64,000 bases of DNA from Daphnia carinata (GCF_022539665.2 NC_081331.1:2824501-2888500); one strand, 5' to 3'; positions 13,375 to 28,149 are shown, counted from the stretch's first letter. Numbers and translations: made by a program. The notes: generated by a model not told the origin, from the letters alone.

Positions 13375-16300
13375 GAATATGTATATCAGCAACTGTCACA
13401 CGACTGCGCAACATCTGTGTCTCGAACGACATAACCGAAAAACATTAAATAATTCCATTCCATTTTCTGTGTTCGATTTGGATGTGTAAAACCAGTTGTT
13501 TTGATGCAGATTTTGAACTGTGGTAACTATGCGCACCGATAATCTGACAAGTTGAGACTTGCCCTGTGAAGATGATACATCGACTTTATGAGATGCAAAT
13601 GACATGCTGGTCGGCAGAATAAAACAAAAAGTTATCCTCTCCCAAATCCTCGAATCCTATAAATAATGGGGCGCACAACTATGGAACGAGTAAAATCCAA
13701 TTTATCGACCCGATGTCATTTAAATTATACGCTATAATTAATATAATACAATACACTTTTCATATACATATGTATGTATATATATAGAGGCCCAGGGTAT
13801 ATAAACACGTATTGCATCAAAGCAAGGGATTACGTATTGATTTCACATAAATCCTTATATCTATATTGCATTACACGCTCTAAATGGTTTATATCTTTTT
13901 ATATTTGTAGCAAACTCGCTAACTGGATCCCAGATCGAATAAAGTCTCTATTACATGCGTGGGTTGATGTCCTCGTTCTATAAGAAACCCTGTGTCATCT
14001 GTTTATAGCAGAACAGCATATGCTAATATTGCTGATGTAACGACATTATTCATCACCTTGCGTTGTAATTAACGACGCGGCCTTAAGTCGAAAGGAGAAA
14101 ATTGAAATAGAGTGCTCTACCGTTCCGAATTGAAAAAAATCGATAAATCATGAATTAGATAGGCGGGAACGGCCATTGACGTGATTAGCATGATTTTCGT
14201 GCCAGCCGTTTACATGCCGATGAATCAATTGCAGTTCCCTTTCCGTTCTTTTTTTTTATTTACTAAGACGCGTTCTGTTAACCATACATCAGTATTCTAC
14301 TTTCCCATTTCGTATAATATTCATCAATGTATAGGGATGAAAACAAGCCCGCGGATCGCTCTCCATCAAATCGCTGCAGTATATCTATAATGTCTAATTC
14401 TTTTTAGCATCATATGCGCTTTCTTACGGGCATAAAGGATGTAGACTATATATGTACAGACCAATTAATGAATCCTTCAGGGACTCCAGTTCATTAGCCA
14501 AGAGCTTCTTACATAGTTGGAATTCTTTTTTTTTAATGTTCATCTTTTTTTATTTTGCCCGTCTGCTGTTTACACGTGAAATTTAAATAGATCGAAAGTT
14601 TATTATCGTATAATAAAAGAAAATGGTGTTGGACTAATAAAAGGAACTTTTTGCCACTCGGCTTTTTTTTTGTCTGTTATAATAACGTGCTGGATACACC
14701 CGTCTTAAAAAAAAAATTTATCTCTCTGTGTAAATATAAAGAACGAAGGGCTACTTGGCTGTGCTCAGCAACTTTATCTGTAGAGCTCCTAATGTAATAA
14801 CCATACAGCACGAGGTATATGGAAAAGCTAACAGACGTGAGAGAGCTGCTCATACTCACGTCACGTGCCATCCTCGGCGGGGCTAAGTAAATATAGGCAC
14901 AGCCGAAAAAAGTTTTTTTTTTCATTGTCATCGGTTTCCCATATAAATTGCTCTTAACGAACTGCTGCTAAAACGAGTCCCGCCATTCTGTGTTCTACGT
15001 GTTTGAAGTTGAATGTTATTGTAGGTAAGTTATATAATAACAGCCAAGTATAACCACTGTTTTGGCGATAAATAATAAATTGTGAATATTTAAAAGTCTT
15101 TATTCACGTTTGTTATAATGGCAGGAAATATAGTATAAACAATTCAAAGGTTATAATCGTTTTTCTGCAGACTATTAATGAATTCAATGGTTATATATAT
15201 GACAATGCGGTTTATGTTTTATGGACAACTCATCGCCTGTATTTATTTTAAATATTTTTAGGACGTACGGTAGTTAGGGGATCATCATAGGACACAAAAA
15301 CAAAAGAAAATCATCCTTTAAAAATAAATTCTACGTGGAAAAAAGAAAAAGGATGAATCAAAACGAAATCCCGTGTCTCAAAGTCTAGAAAACAAAAAAA
15401 ACTGAACGATCAAAAGCTCAGAAGTTTGAAAAGAACGGAAAGTGTAATCCTACTATCTGTTTATACATTCCTTGTTTCGTGAATAATAATCTTTACATCC
15501 TTTATGTACTGTAGGTGTGTAGATCTTCCAATCTGCTTCGTGTCTTACGTTTCCCCTCAATTTCCATATGGTCGTATATAAGATCAGCACCAAATCATCG
15601 ATTTCCAATTTTTCTTCTCCGCATACGAAACTGAAAACATCGAATTTATATCTAAGGATCGACGACCCATGTTTTCCTTCCGTTCGTCTGTGGCAACGCC
15701 GCACACTTGTCTCCGAAAAAAACGGAGACGGACGGATCGATCCCTACGAGTTTCGGCGCATCTTTTAAATAAAAAATTGTTGATAAATTTTTCCACGCCT
15801 TTGCGCGTTTAAGAATACGGATCGCGTATTGTCGGCATTGACGTCAGGCATGTACAAAAGAATAGTCGGTTGCAAATTAAACGTCAAAAGTACGGATGAA
15901 TGAAAATGACAGAGAGCGTATATACCAACGGATATTCATCCAGTCAACATCTTTAGCGTAAAAATGCCCTGGTTAAATAATGAAAATTTAGGCAATTTCC
16001 TTTGCATTCTCCCCGCCCAATGTGCCACACATCAAAAAGCCTTAACGCGTTATTTGCGTGCGAAGATGACGTCATTCACACATCATCATGCTTTGCCAAT
16101 AAACCTGTAGTGCTATATGAAGTGTATATATATATATACCAACAGCCACCAGCGGTTTCTTTCAGGGCGCTGATGATTCTCTCGGCCATTCGTATTTGCA
16201 TATGTCGGGTAATTTATACGAAAAAGCTTCTTCCTGCGAATCACTGAACGCTTCAATGTGAATTCAGAACAATCACGATGGCCTGATAGTAGAAAAATGC

Positions 16301-19300
16301 CTCCGGACGCATAATCCGCAGATGTCCTTTTCCGAACAATGTGGCCTTATAAAAGACGTATAGATCGCGATACATTCGACAACTCTAATGTATGGGGAAT
16401 AGACTCCGTTCGTGATAGAGACATCAAAAAAGATTCAAGTGTCAGAAAAAAGTAGTGGCAACAATGTGGAGTATCGTTTGCCTTTTCATTGACGAGTCTG
16501 GTGATATGATATCCACTTACATCGAACGTGTTATCTATAAGAAATAAAAAGAATGTTCTTTCTATTATTTCGAATGTTGCATGTAACCTGGGGGGACGTG
16601 CCATCACGCAGTGGTCCACTATTTCAGAAAGACAGCGTTCTCCCTCTCTCTCTCTCTCTCTTCCCCTTATTGTTAAATTTTTCCGGACATCCAGCGGCAC
16701 GTCTTTCGATCCTCCATAGAGAGCACAGTAACTAATCCCACTAGGTACACACACACACAAATGGATATTCTGTCTATGGATAGAGCTGAGCGTATATCTA
16801 TCGGCTAGACGACGTGCCCGTCGCTACACAGCTCCTATCTGCACATATACGAGAAAGGTGTCTATATAGACATGCTAGCACAAAGGAGAAATTCCTATAT
16901 ACATAAAAGGAGGCGCTAGATATCGAGCTTTTATACGAAGTCTTTCTTTCAATTTATCGATGCGTGTGGATGGAAATATAGTGAAAAGGATTTCCTCGAC
17001 TTTTAGAAAGTCCACACCTGTAAGTGATAGAGACCACGAAATAACGTACCGCGACACCTGGGAATACAAATCATTTAAAGTGGGGGAACATTAAAAAAGA
17101 ACGTGACGGAGGATACGAACCCGAGTCTATGGCATTCATTTCGAAAAAGTCATAATCATACGTTTTCTTGTTGGATCGTTGGGGTGGATTGGTGAATTAA
17201 TTGGGACCCAATACGCGTTAAAGAAAAATCTGATCAAAGCCAAACAAACACCTTAGGTAGAGCTACACTTTGATTGTGAATATTAGATAAGAAACGATTT
17301 TTTACAAATGTGTAAAGGACATTGAACGTTGAGATACACGTGAGGGTCTTACACGGTCACGGAGTTCTACTTCAAGCTGTTCAAAAACGCAGACAGCGTT
17401 TTCTGAGAACATTGTCCAATTGCGTGTATGCAATCGGGTTATGAGACACGTCAGAGTTCGCACCATTTGCATAGCCAACGTAAGCAGACACTTGAAACGC
17501 AATGGACTCACAACAATCAAAATGATTTTATTCCTCTGACGAAACGACTTTCTTCCATTGGACTTCAGCTGACGTAAACCTTTATATCTATTTTTTAATA
17601 TACACTTGACGGTCACATCGATAATAGATTTCCATTACATTGGTTCTAATAAATACATTAGTAATTCATTTTGATTCCCGCACCTGAAAATGGAAAAAAC
17701 CAATCGAGTCGTCGCATAACTTTCAAAAAAGTAATTCTATTTTCAACTGTGAATAGATACTTGAATTACGGAGCAAAGTGAACCCGTTTTTAATCTAATT
17801 ACCCATATTGTCGAATCTTTATGCCCTTTTATGGTATAAGTGGAAAATTGTTTGATGTCTGTCAATTTGTCATCTTTTTACGAAATCATTTTGGAACATG
17901 AAAGCCAAGGTTCGTATATAAACGTGAATTTGCATACATTCACAATTGCTATAATTCGTTCTCAAAGATCTACTCAAATGATTCTGAAAAGAGCTTTTCA
18001 GCAGGGTGCAACTCAGTCGAATAAATGAATGGTAAATGAGCACTATACACAAAGCTATAGGGCGTACAAGTCAGTACGTTTGAATAATCTCTTTCGTTAT
18101 TACGTTATTCTATGCAAAGCGCAGTTATATATACTTATATCAATACTGGATTTGTTCACGCACTAACGCTTACCAGCATTTAACTTTGATTTTCCCAAAT
18201 CATTTACAATTTGCTTGACAACTTGCGTGCGTCAGGCCTTGCAGCACAGTACAAATGAAATTAGATATATCAAAAGTGTGTGTGTGTAGTTGCAACAGTT
18301 CTAAGAAGGTAATGAGCCTATTATTTAGACCGAGTCGTGGTGGTTGCATAATAGCTTCGCGTACAGCAGCATCCGCCTGAAACTTTTGCAGTGCGCTCTT
18401 GCCAGCCGCAAAGAAATCGATATATTCAGCTGTGCCAGTATATATATGTTAAATGTTGCTTCTGTGATGAGCTCCCTACTATACACGCATATCGCATATG
18501 TTTATATATATATATATACTGATTCTCACTGTTATAGAGCAACATCTCCTTCCAATCAGCTGTCTGACTGTACATAAAGTTAAGGCTGAGCAATCGATCA
18601 ACGTCAAGTCCTTGAAAAATTCCCCTGAATATTATGATATATATATATATCAAATGGGCTGTGGATCGATCCGCTGAAGGATGTATGCTCCAATCCATGC
18701 TATCGACTATATTGCAATTTAAAAAAAGGACGTATGAATTTAGGCAAATTTCATCTATAGCCGTTTTTTTTTGGCCTTTGCGTGGTTGTATATCGTTTGG
18801 TAAATAATTCTTTATAAACATGCACGGATCGGACTTTTATAAATATATCGCATATAAAACAGTATACAACAAGGGCACAACACGCACGACATCCATGAAC
18901 TGTTTCTCATATGGATCAAGCCTGGCAATCTATACGATATGTAAATGTATTGTCCATATATTTGTCCGTCTAACTGCGTGAACGTGTCGTCATCAGTGCG
19001 CCGCTGATGGACACGATCGATCATATGATTTTGTACACGCAGCAAAAAAAAAAACAAAAAAGAAAAGCTATTCCCCCAAATATGAGGGGTCTTACATCAT
19101 TTATACATCAAAAGAGTTTCTTAGTCGCTGTTGGGCATTCTGGTTATGTGTTACGTGTAAGTATAAGATGATGCAATTTTATTAGAATATTATCCTACAT
19201 CTTTCTATTGTTTGTTGATCGAACGCAAAATTTATGTTATTCTAACTAATCGCGCCCTGAAGGTTCTCTGAAGTTTTTAAATCTATGAATAAACAAACAA

Positions 19301-22300
19301 AATGAATGATGTTTATATCCTCGTAAATTAGGTTGTCTTTTAAAGTGTTGATGTAGGGCTACGTGTTTGTCATCAAAATTCGGGGATGGCTGCCATCGTC
19401 GCGCTTTGAATGGCGGATGCGTTAACGGAAGAAGAAGGATCTACCATAAATTTTCACGTCTCATCACGTTCGTGACACCCTGATCTGCTTCCCTCCCATA
19501 CATCTGAAAGTCTAAGACCTTATGTACTTTGTTATACATAAAAATTGCGGGTATAAAATTTTAAGTTTTTGCTTTCCTGGTAAAGATGATTCTTAATTTA
19601 AGTGTAGACTACAAATTTTTTATAGGTGCTCTCGACGGCACACATTGTGCCTTTAGAGCGACTCTCTCCCTCTCTCTTTTATTTATTATTGCAATCGAAA
19701 AGAAATATCCGTGAGTGAAAAACGTTACCCTATTGCGGCGAAAGTTTTCAATGTGAAAGTTGGCCTTTTCATTTTGTCGTCCCTGCTGTTGTGCGAACTG
19801 CATATATATTAAGTCGTAGACTGTTGACAAAGATGTCGTATCTGCATGTCTGTATGCAAAGTCGATCAGCCAAAAAAGTCCAAAAAAAAATAGGGAGTGT
19901 TTGGCAGACGTTTCGAATATCACTGAAATTTTTTTCTTTTTGTCGACATAAAACGCAATTATCTACAACGTGAATGTTTCAACATATTGCAAATGGGTTC
20001 AACCAGCAATTTCTATACAGAGAAAAAAAAACACTCGGAATAATAATTTCTTTTTTTTACGCATATGTTTACTTATTGCCTGTTGTGTTTATGGCTGCCA
20101 ATATATGTGCCATGTCACAATTTGTACGACATATTGTCAGTCCCTAATAAACAAGCCACAGACATCTACGAAGACAGCCATAAAAAGAAAAATCTGATAT
20201 ATATATTGCTCACATTTGGCCATCGTCAATGTGCTATATGCGCAAAGAACTGCTGAGCTCGTTGCTACATTTGCCTATCGATGTGTAATGCACATCGTGT
20301 GTGTACAGATAACTATAAAACTTCCCCCCCCTCAATTTTGGGTATTTCCATAAGTCCATAAAAGCTATATAAGGCACAAGCTGCTGGAATTTTCGATTAA
20401 ACCCGAACTCGTCGTAAAAAATAGGAGACTCATACAGTAGCCCCCAACTGCAACACAAAAAAGCAAACGGTCACTGTGCGTATAAATATATATATATACA
20501 CTCACTCGGGGACGCTATATAATATAGGCCTTATAAATATTACTGCTGCTCTATACTGTCTTTCGTGAATATAGCCTTATGCAGCTGCTATGTGCTGGAG
20601 AGAAAGGGGCTGCAGATGAGGTGCATTTTTATATAGTCCCCGCGTTACCGATAAATCTATATCAAATACGCGTGCTATTTTGCGATGCCTTTTTGTTTCT
20701 TAAATGTTATTTTTATTTCATTTATCTATTTTGTTGTGTGCTGTGTATAGTGGTAGACATAAAGCTAATGTGCTTTAATTTATACTAGCCATATTCCCCG
20801 TATGGAATCGGCAATAACCTATGAACGGTGCCATTGTAAACATTTGTTTTATTCATTTTCGATTTGTTTAAATTTCTTAGTTTTCTTTTTTTTCTTGAAA
20901 TTGTTACCTTGAAAATTTCTTTTTGTAAAGAAAAAACAAAACAAAAAAAAACTATCTAGTCTACTAGGGGCGGTTCCGGTTGTTTGGCTGATGCGATTCT
21001 CTCATTCTCTATATGTAGAAGCCAAAAAATAAAAGAAAGGGTTGCTTTCGCTTCAATTGTTTGCCCGCCCACATTCAATTTCCCTGCAGTTCATCCAGCA
21101 TGATTTCATACTTATTTATATGTATACATACGTATATTATGTATATATATATATATGTATAAATGCACAGCAATCGGATCGATGTTCGTGGATAAAGAAT
21201 TCATCGCAAGACTTCTCTTTTCTTTAACGTAAAACGTAGAAACAAAAAAGAAAAGGGCGAGATTCGGTAGGGTTTTGGCAGGGCTATAATTCCGCCGAGA
21301 TTAACTCGGACACACAAACCAAATTGGAGTCATCCAGCCCTGTATATCTATATAAGACTAAACTTACTTATCCCTCTCTCTGTCTGTTAGCTGCAAATCT
21401 AGTGACTAACCGAATAAATAAAGATAAAAACAAATTCCTTTAAAAGAATTTTCTGAAAAAATACACCAACCATGCAATAAAGAAAAGCAACGATTCATTT
21501 GTTTTATATGTACACACATCAGCCTAATATCCATATAGTCCATCACCCAGTATTTTTTTTTATTGCCATTATTATTTTCCATTATAAAAACAGAAGAAGA
21601 GAAAGAGGGATGGTTGCTGGGCCAGCGGAACATCCACGTCTCATATGCATCACGGCGGAATCACGCAAGCAAACGCCAACGTCCATCGCGAGCACCCAGG
21701 CAACAATAGACTTATTTCCTGTCCTTTTTTTTCTCTCTCTTCTTACCCTATCATCTTACACAAATATCAAGGGGGGAAAAAAATAGTTGATATGAAATCA
21801 ATCGGGAAGCTCATAGAATTATATAGGAAACAAAAGACATCAGACTTGATGTTGGTTCTCCCCCTTTTTTTTTTTTTGCTGTGGCTGCAATAGCCCATTA
21901 TTAAGAGCCGAGTAGCTTATTGTCGACCAGCACGAATCCCCCTATATCGACAATTGGACCCAGTAAGGTCATAACCTCAACCCAGTTGTGGGCCTCTCAT
22001 CCGTCGCATCGTTTACTCCACTTGAAAATGGGGGAGGGAAAAGAAGAAGAAAAAAAAATCTTGGCTCCCGTTTCTCTTTATATTATCTATACGCCTTCTG
22101 CTGTAAAGTATGTATATATACAGTCGAGTGAGTATATAACATTGGATGATGCGGACTTGTATATATTTGGAACCGTTTGGTCTTTTATTCTGTTTCCCTT
22201 CTCTCTTTTTTGTTTCTTTCCAAAGAGAACGAAAAGATCTTCTTGTTATTGTTTCCTGCCAGGGCAGACATGTAAGAGGAAGGAAGCGGAAGTAAAAGAT

Positions 22301-25300
22301 AGATATAAGAAAGAACTTGAATTTAAGACAGGAGAAAAGTGTTTCCCAGAAAAAAATGTTTAAATCAGCAGCTACTATTTACGCACATACAGAAGGAAGC
22401 TTTTTAAATATTTAGGCTATACGCAGTCTTCTTGTATAGACGCAAAGCACAATGTGTGTAGACTCTAAAACACTGTGGTTTTAGACTTGTTTCTATCACG
22501 CAGCTGTGCAATTAGTGTGAAACCTCGTGGAAAACTAGTTTAAATGTAATTTCGTTAATACGCCAACGTCATTCGAACACACATGCGGGAGTAATGAAAA
22601 CTCGTGAGGCTCCCTACAAATGAAAGAGATTTTTGCCTATAGTGCCCTCATCAAAAATGCAATTTCTAAAAACAGGCAAATCTGTAAGCCACCAGATCCA
22701 CACACACACACGCACACACACACACGGAGGTGGGAATCTCGTATGCTTCCCACAGATGATCGTCTTGTATACTGCGTAACCGAATTAAAAACTTGAGACA
22801 ACGTTGGCGGGTTGGATGTCGTCAAAGCTCATCCACCTCATAATTCAAACAGCCAACACACAGTGTGCACGTTCAAGAAACGCAAAAAATGAGAGGAGAA
22901 AAGATCAAAGGGAAGTGACACTCCAGAATGTAGACTTTACCTATTTCGGCCTTTATAGCATTCCCTGCACTCTCCTGCGGATCATCAAATAAAATGCTTT
23001 GCTTCTTTAAATTTCACGAATAGTTGATTCCTCAGGTTAGATGAAAAGTGCACGTTGTACGAAGCAATTGTCAAGAAGAACTGTGTGCTTAATGTTCCCC
23101 ACCCACTGCGGTATGTATATAATTCTCAATTGTGGAAACACACAGACGGAAATGGTACGCGTGCGCTCCGCACCGGAATCGTCGAACGACTGTCACTGTT
23201 CCGGCATCTACACACGCAGTGACTGCAAGTTATATATCAAATTCCGTCCCTTTTTTTTCTTCTCTTTTGCCTACCTATACCCCGTCACATGTGTTGTTTC
23301 TTTACAAGTAGAGCCGATGCTAGCAAGCTGGGCTCTGTTGAGGGTCTGCCCGGGGATCTACTAGCCCTAAGCATATCGGCGCTTGCGCAATTATTTCCTT
23401 TGGCGTAGAATTGCATCCCCATAGGCGGAAAACCAACTACCATCTACAGGATGAACATACAAACATCGCCAAAACCAAATAAAAATAAAAATAATAAAAA
23501 TTTAAAAAATAACAGGAGGCATCAATTTGTTAAAAGTCTATATAGACTGTATACAATTTAAACAAGCAATGCTCAGAGAAACGGCACTTATAATCCGGAG
23601 TTGGTATCTATCCGATTATTTCTTTAATCGTTCTTCATTTACGTCTTTGAAGCTTCCGTTGAATGCACAAAAGAATTGTGTAAAGGGTAAAATTCAATAA
23701 GTCAATACGATTGCTGGGGCGGCAGTTGATAATAATAAGGAGCCCGTATAACAAAAAAAAAAAACGTGACTTTTCTATTTTCTCCATTTCTCCGTAAAAA
23801 CTTTTTATAGAGGTCTGCTTCAGACAGAGAGGCTTCTATTATCTGTGTGTGTTTGGTCGCAATGTGTGTGATCTCTGCGTGTGCGTTGAACGGCGAAATC
23901 GATCACGGACTCCACTTGACTCTCTGATCCTGTCATCCTATATGAACTGCCATTGCGAACGAGTTGAGTTACACAGAAAACGTTGAATAATGCCATCCAT
24001 TATTCATCGCTTTGTATATATACCTGCCCCCTCTTTTATCGCACATTCCCCCCCCCCTTTTTTGTTCCTTTCGTTTCAGCTCCTCTAACGGAAGAATCGA
24101 TTCAACTTCTGCAAAAGATTCCACCTGACGACCGGCAAAACTGAAAGTATATCGCCCTCAATACCAGTAGAATTGTCTAGAAAAAAAAAGAAAAACTCTT
24201 CTTTGTAGGAGACGTATACTCACGGTCGATCACATTGATAACCAGAAAATTCGTTTTCAATCGAAGCAGCAACAAACAAAGGCCTAACGTGATTAGTTTA
24301 ACCTAAAGAGGATTGAACGCGTTCGGATATTTTGTTACAGGAGGAAATTCGTGATAGTTTTTTTGGAACTTTTTTTTTCTGTTCGCCCCTCTATACCAGA
24401 AAAAAGTTTCGGCGGAGAAGTTGACAGATTTATTCATGCGCGCAGTTTACACTTGTTTTCCCCGCCGCTTGTCCTTTTATTTACTCGGCGGCTTCGGATT
24501 AAATCCGTTTACGAGCATTGGTGTCACGTCACAAGATACGCTTAATTGCGCGTACACATGAAAATTGTGTTTCTAACAATTGATACGTATTTCATGTAGC
24601 TGACATATGGCATGATTTTATAATAGCGGGAATTCGTTGCATTTTTCTTAGCTTTGTGAATTAAAATGATTTGTTCACAAAAATAACAACTTCCTGAATA
24701 AGAAAATGTAGCTATACGGATGTACGGGAAGCAATCGCATTCGTATAATTGGCGCGTTGTTGTGGAAAACCTGCACCTTCAACCAAATCTTCCGGAAAAG
24801 GGAAATAAAATATATAAATAAGAGCCAATCATTTATAATTTTTTTTTCTTTATTTGCGATTGGTATACGCCTTGATCTGTCCACTCCACGGAGATGGCCC
24901 CCCAAAAAGAAAACGTTTCCAGGCTTATTGGCATCTGGAGTCTGATTGTTGCGTAGCTACATCTAATATTAAATCCCCGTGAGTGGATTGTAAAATGTAC
25001 CGGTATATTCTCATATGTTGCATTAAGCAAAAGCTTCGAGAGTGATAGCGTCTGAATTGATTATCCTTGAAAGGATGGGCATAATGAAGCTCAAGCTGCC
25101 TTTGCACGGCCAATCTTCCGGCGGTGTGCAGATGATGAAGGGGCTCCAGGGTTTGACAAAGTCGACATCATTTGTAAAGGTGTCACCAGCTTGGCGTGGG
25201 TGCAAGAAGAAAGTTCTCCAATCCAATTTTTTCCTCAAACCCTTTAATATGGAGACTTCGTGACTGATATTCGTGAGAGTCGTGCCAGGAGACGAGCAGT

Positions 25301-25458
25301 CACCTCATTTTTCAGTTGAATTGTCTTTCATGAGCACTTTTAGTTGATAAATAGGCTAGCTAGTTTGGACAGATATGTATCCATCAAATTGATATAACCT
25401 GGATACCGATCAAACGAACCAACTTTGGTCAAACTACATGTCCCGACATTAAGACCAT

Positions 25459-25701
25459 TCATTGTTTTTTCTTTGCTTGAAGTTGCGAACAAATTGGCCA
25501 CTGACAAATGGATTTGAGAAGACGGTTGGAAGGCTTATTGACGTTTGTGGCATTCAGCACTTTTTCACCTACGATTGCAAGCCCTGGAGCAAATTTTGAC
25601 GATCGATTCGAATGAGTTAATGGACCGAAGCATCCCACTTTTTCCCCGACGAAAATCGATGCGTTTACCGAATTTTCTCGAAGTGTTCTAAGAATGGGCT
25701 C
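25459..25701 (-). other. Unidentified minus-strand open frame without start codon
   Basis: The minus strand is open for about 80 codons from 25701 to a TGA at 25461-25459. It reads EPILRTLRENSVNASIFVGE at its start and LLKSICQWPICSQLQ near its end. No methionine opens it. Just upstream on the same strand another frame reads SLGSRYNSESSDGSERQVQP (about 25840-25910), which also looks less random than its surroundings. I recognise no family. It may be a gene fragment, a repeated element piece or a chance open frame. Confidence 0.25.
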
Positions 25702-26017
25702 CTAGATGGCGTAGAGGGCTTGTGGAAATTAAAATGGTTTTTGGAATTGGCTCCTCCCATCTTTTTCCTTCTCGTACTACAGTCATGCTAGCAAGTCTGT
25801 CCTAGGTGAAACGTCGAAATCCCGCTATTCCACTATCTATCGAATCTGGCTGCACTTGCCTTTCGGACCCATCTGAACTTTCACTGTTGTAACGACTGCC
25901 GAGGGAGCCGAAACGAATTCTGCTCTTTCTTCGTCAATAAAAATCCAGACCCTTGGTCACTACCGTACTTCTTTACAATTTGTCTGTTATTGACATTGCG
26001 AAAAACTATTTGGAAGG

Positions 26018-27754
26018 ATGTATACCATTTCCAAAGGACCTAGTCAAATTGTGGCCAAAACACGGCGAGGTAAGGGCCATATTATCTCCAGTATTTCTAG
26101 AAACTTTCTCGTGAAGGGTTTTTCCTAGGAGATGTGTTATTTTCTCGCTTTCGTGTTACAACGTGAATGCGTGTGGATAAAATAATTACGTTACTAACGA
26201 TTACAGGACAGAAAGCACAGGTACATTGTGTAGTTGTATGCATGGAGGATAAAATAGTTCAGCATTTCGTGACTTTTTTATTAACGAAAATGTGTCTGCA
26301 AAAAACGTGGTTTTTGCCTCACGGCGTCCCTTAGCTTGTATTCTAAGAAAAAAAGATGAACTAGTTGAAAACATTCCAAATTCTTAAAAGAATGGTCAGT
26401 TTGCTTCCACGGAAAAAACTCTTTTTCCTGGTAGTCCATAAAGTTACGTAACTTTGCTGGTGCAGCAAAAAAAAATAAAAAGCAGTTTTAACGATGTTAT
26501 TTTCCTTCTCTTAGGACTGGCACAAAAACTGGAAAGTCTGGACACAATTCGCGACATGACGAGAAAGAATTCAGATTCGGATGAAGTGGAATCCCTCGGC
26601 TCCATGAGGTATTTATTTTAATGGCTAAAAACTGGAACGTCTACAATTGCATGATGAGTTTTCGTCCTGCTTGCTTTAACAGAGTGTACAGAATAATACA
26701 TGTGTTGTTTTGTTTCATTACTATTGCTAGCCCACCGAGACCTGTATTCCAAGCAGTGTGCACGACGAACAAACGCCACCACAGTTCCAATCACCGACAT
26801 CAACACCATCACCAGCAGCCCGAAATCCTTACTAGGAGTCAGCAAGAATTAATCAAATACGTTTACGAAAGTAAGTAATTTGTTTTTTGTTCCTTCCAAA
26901 TATGCTTTACTGGCGCCATCGTTTCGTCTCAGCCTCCCAGCAACAAAAACAAATGTTTTCAAAATTTCTTTAAAACATAACAAATACCGTAGCTTAAATA
27001 TCGATATGTTACTTGGACTTGCGAACGAAATGTAACACACGCGCGTCCATCCATCCCCAAGGCCTCTTTTGACGTCAGAGCAAACCCGGTGAAACCGGCC
27101 AATAATCGAGCTGGATCCGAGAGGTGTGCTTGCCATAGCAGAACGAAAACGCTAGGCTTTTCTTTATCGGTCCTTGTTGCTATGGCAACCTTTTGTCCTG
27201 GCTCCATCGCACGCACTGTATGATCGATCCCTTACGAGCACGCCTCAGATATCGATCATTTAGTTTCTCTTAGCCACGAGGAAAAAAAAATAAGCTATTT
27301 CTAGTTCCCCCCCCCCCGTTTTACTGAAACCTCTTCCACCCACCGCCCATTCTCGTGCACGTGAGTTCCCAGATACGTATGTATATTATTTTTTTTCTTT
27401 TTTTTTTTTGAATTCCATTGCAGGATGGCAGCGGGTGAACCGAGAATTGAAAACATTGCCAGCTGCCGAGGGTATGTTTCGTAATAGTTCCACTTACTTG
27501 ATGTATTTGGTAATGAATTGCTATGTTTATCGTCAACACCTCAGGTACCTCAGTGACTTATTATCAGGATGCCAGTCCTAATCCAGCCCTTCAAGGTGGG
27601 TCATGTTCTCATGTCCATCTCTTTATATTGGCTGGTCGAAAAAGGGAAACAGTGCCATAATAACTTAACTATCTTGTTTACAGATTTTGAACCTTTTGAC
27701 CTCGAGGGTTGGTGGGGCCGTCGTCTGTACCACACGCTGACTCAATCGATTTGA
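26018..27754 (+). CDS. MCRIP2: MCRIP-family protein (MAPK-regulated corepressor-interacting, FAM195 type)
   Basis: Vertebrate MCRIP1 binds the corepressor CtBP under MAPK control, and both MCRIPs occur in RNA granules; the role here is inferred from family. Exons: 26018-26069, 26515-26608, 26731-26870, 27424-27471, 27545-27595, 27684-27754; all GT-AG, phases close, 151 residues (human MCRIP2 is about 160). The start MYTISKGPSQIVAKTRRG matches the MYTITKGPSKLVAQRRTG of human MCRIP2 and fixes the first codon. A His/Gln-rich stretch follows. The conserved C-terminal block then reads LIKYVYESWQRVNRELKT, SPNPALQDFEPFDLEGWWGR, matching the human EENVRFVSEAWQQV and FVPIDLDEWW. MCRIP1 lacks the WW end, so the MCRIP2 side fits better. 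Additional 5' UTR exons may lie upstream. Next in line downstream is SHPK, same strand. Confidence 0.9.
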
Positions 27755-28149
27755 AAGCCAACGGGTCGTCAGGAGGTCTCTCAAAAAGTTCAGATGGCCT
27801 GTGAAAAGAGAAATTCACTCTTTACCTCGAAGCAAAAAGCAACAAAAAAGGAAAATATAACGAGAAAAGCCTCTTAGAAATCCTGCCAGGGACACCTGGA
27901 CGAAGCCGTAGAAATTGATGATTCCTTTCGTGAATTGATTATTAAATGCCCCACAATAAGAGAAGAAAAAAGGCTAGTGGGAACAGCAAAGAAAAAACAA
28001 AATTCAGGTGAATCGGAATCAGTAGCTGCCATATTTCGTTTATTTAGTCGCCAAGTCTGGTAGAAGCCCTCCCTGTCTTTCCCCTCTTCTCGAAAATTCG
28101 ATCCACTTAAAAACTGCTCACGTTACTGGTTTCCCCGAGTTAGTTTTGA

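Larger units (their letters stand above)
12303..26017. other. 13.7-kb stretch with no supportable gene
   Basis: The stretch lies between the 5' ends of the divergent CUB and MCRIP2 genes. It is AT-rich and full of A/T homopolymers, TATATA tracts and short microsatellites: a CT run near 16642-16661 and a CA run at 22699-22725. Open frames are short, low-complexity and lack donor/acceptor pairs in matching phase. It probably holds 5' UTR exons and regulatory DNA for the flanking genes. The only coding-like hints, an EF-hand-like frame end near 15715 and a minus-strand open frame at 25459-25701, are listed separately as weak. Confidence 0.5.

Noticed and set aside
21920..22363. 147-codon plus-strand frame in the gene-poor block
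   Set aside because: Low-complexity composition (Lys/Glu runs from A-rich DNA), no recognised motif and no splice partner.
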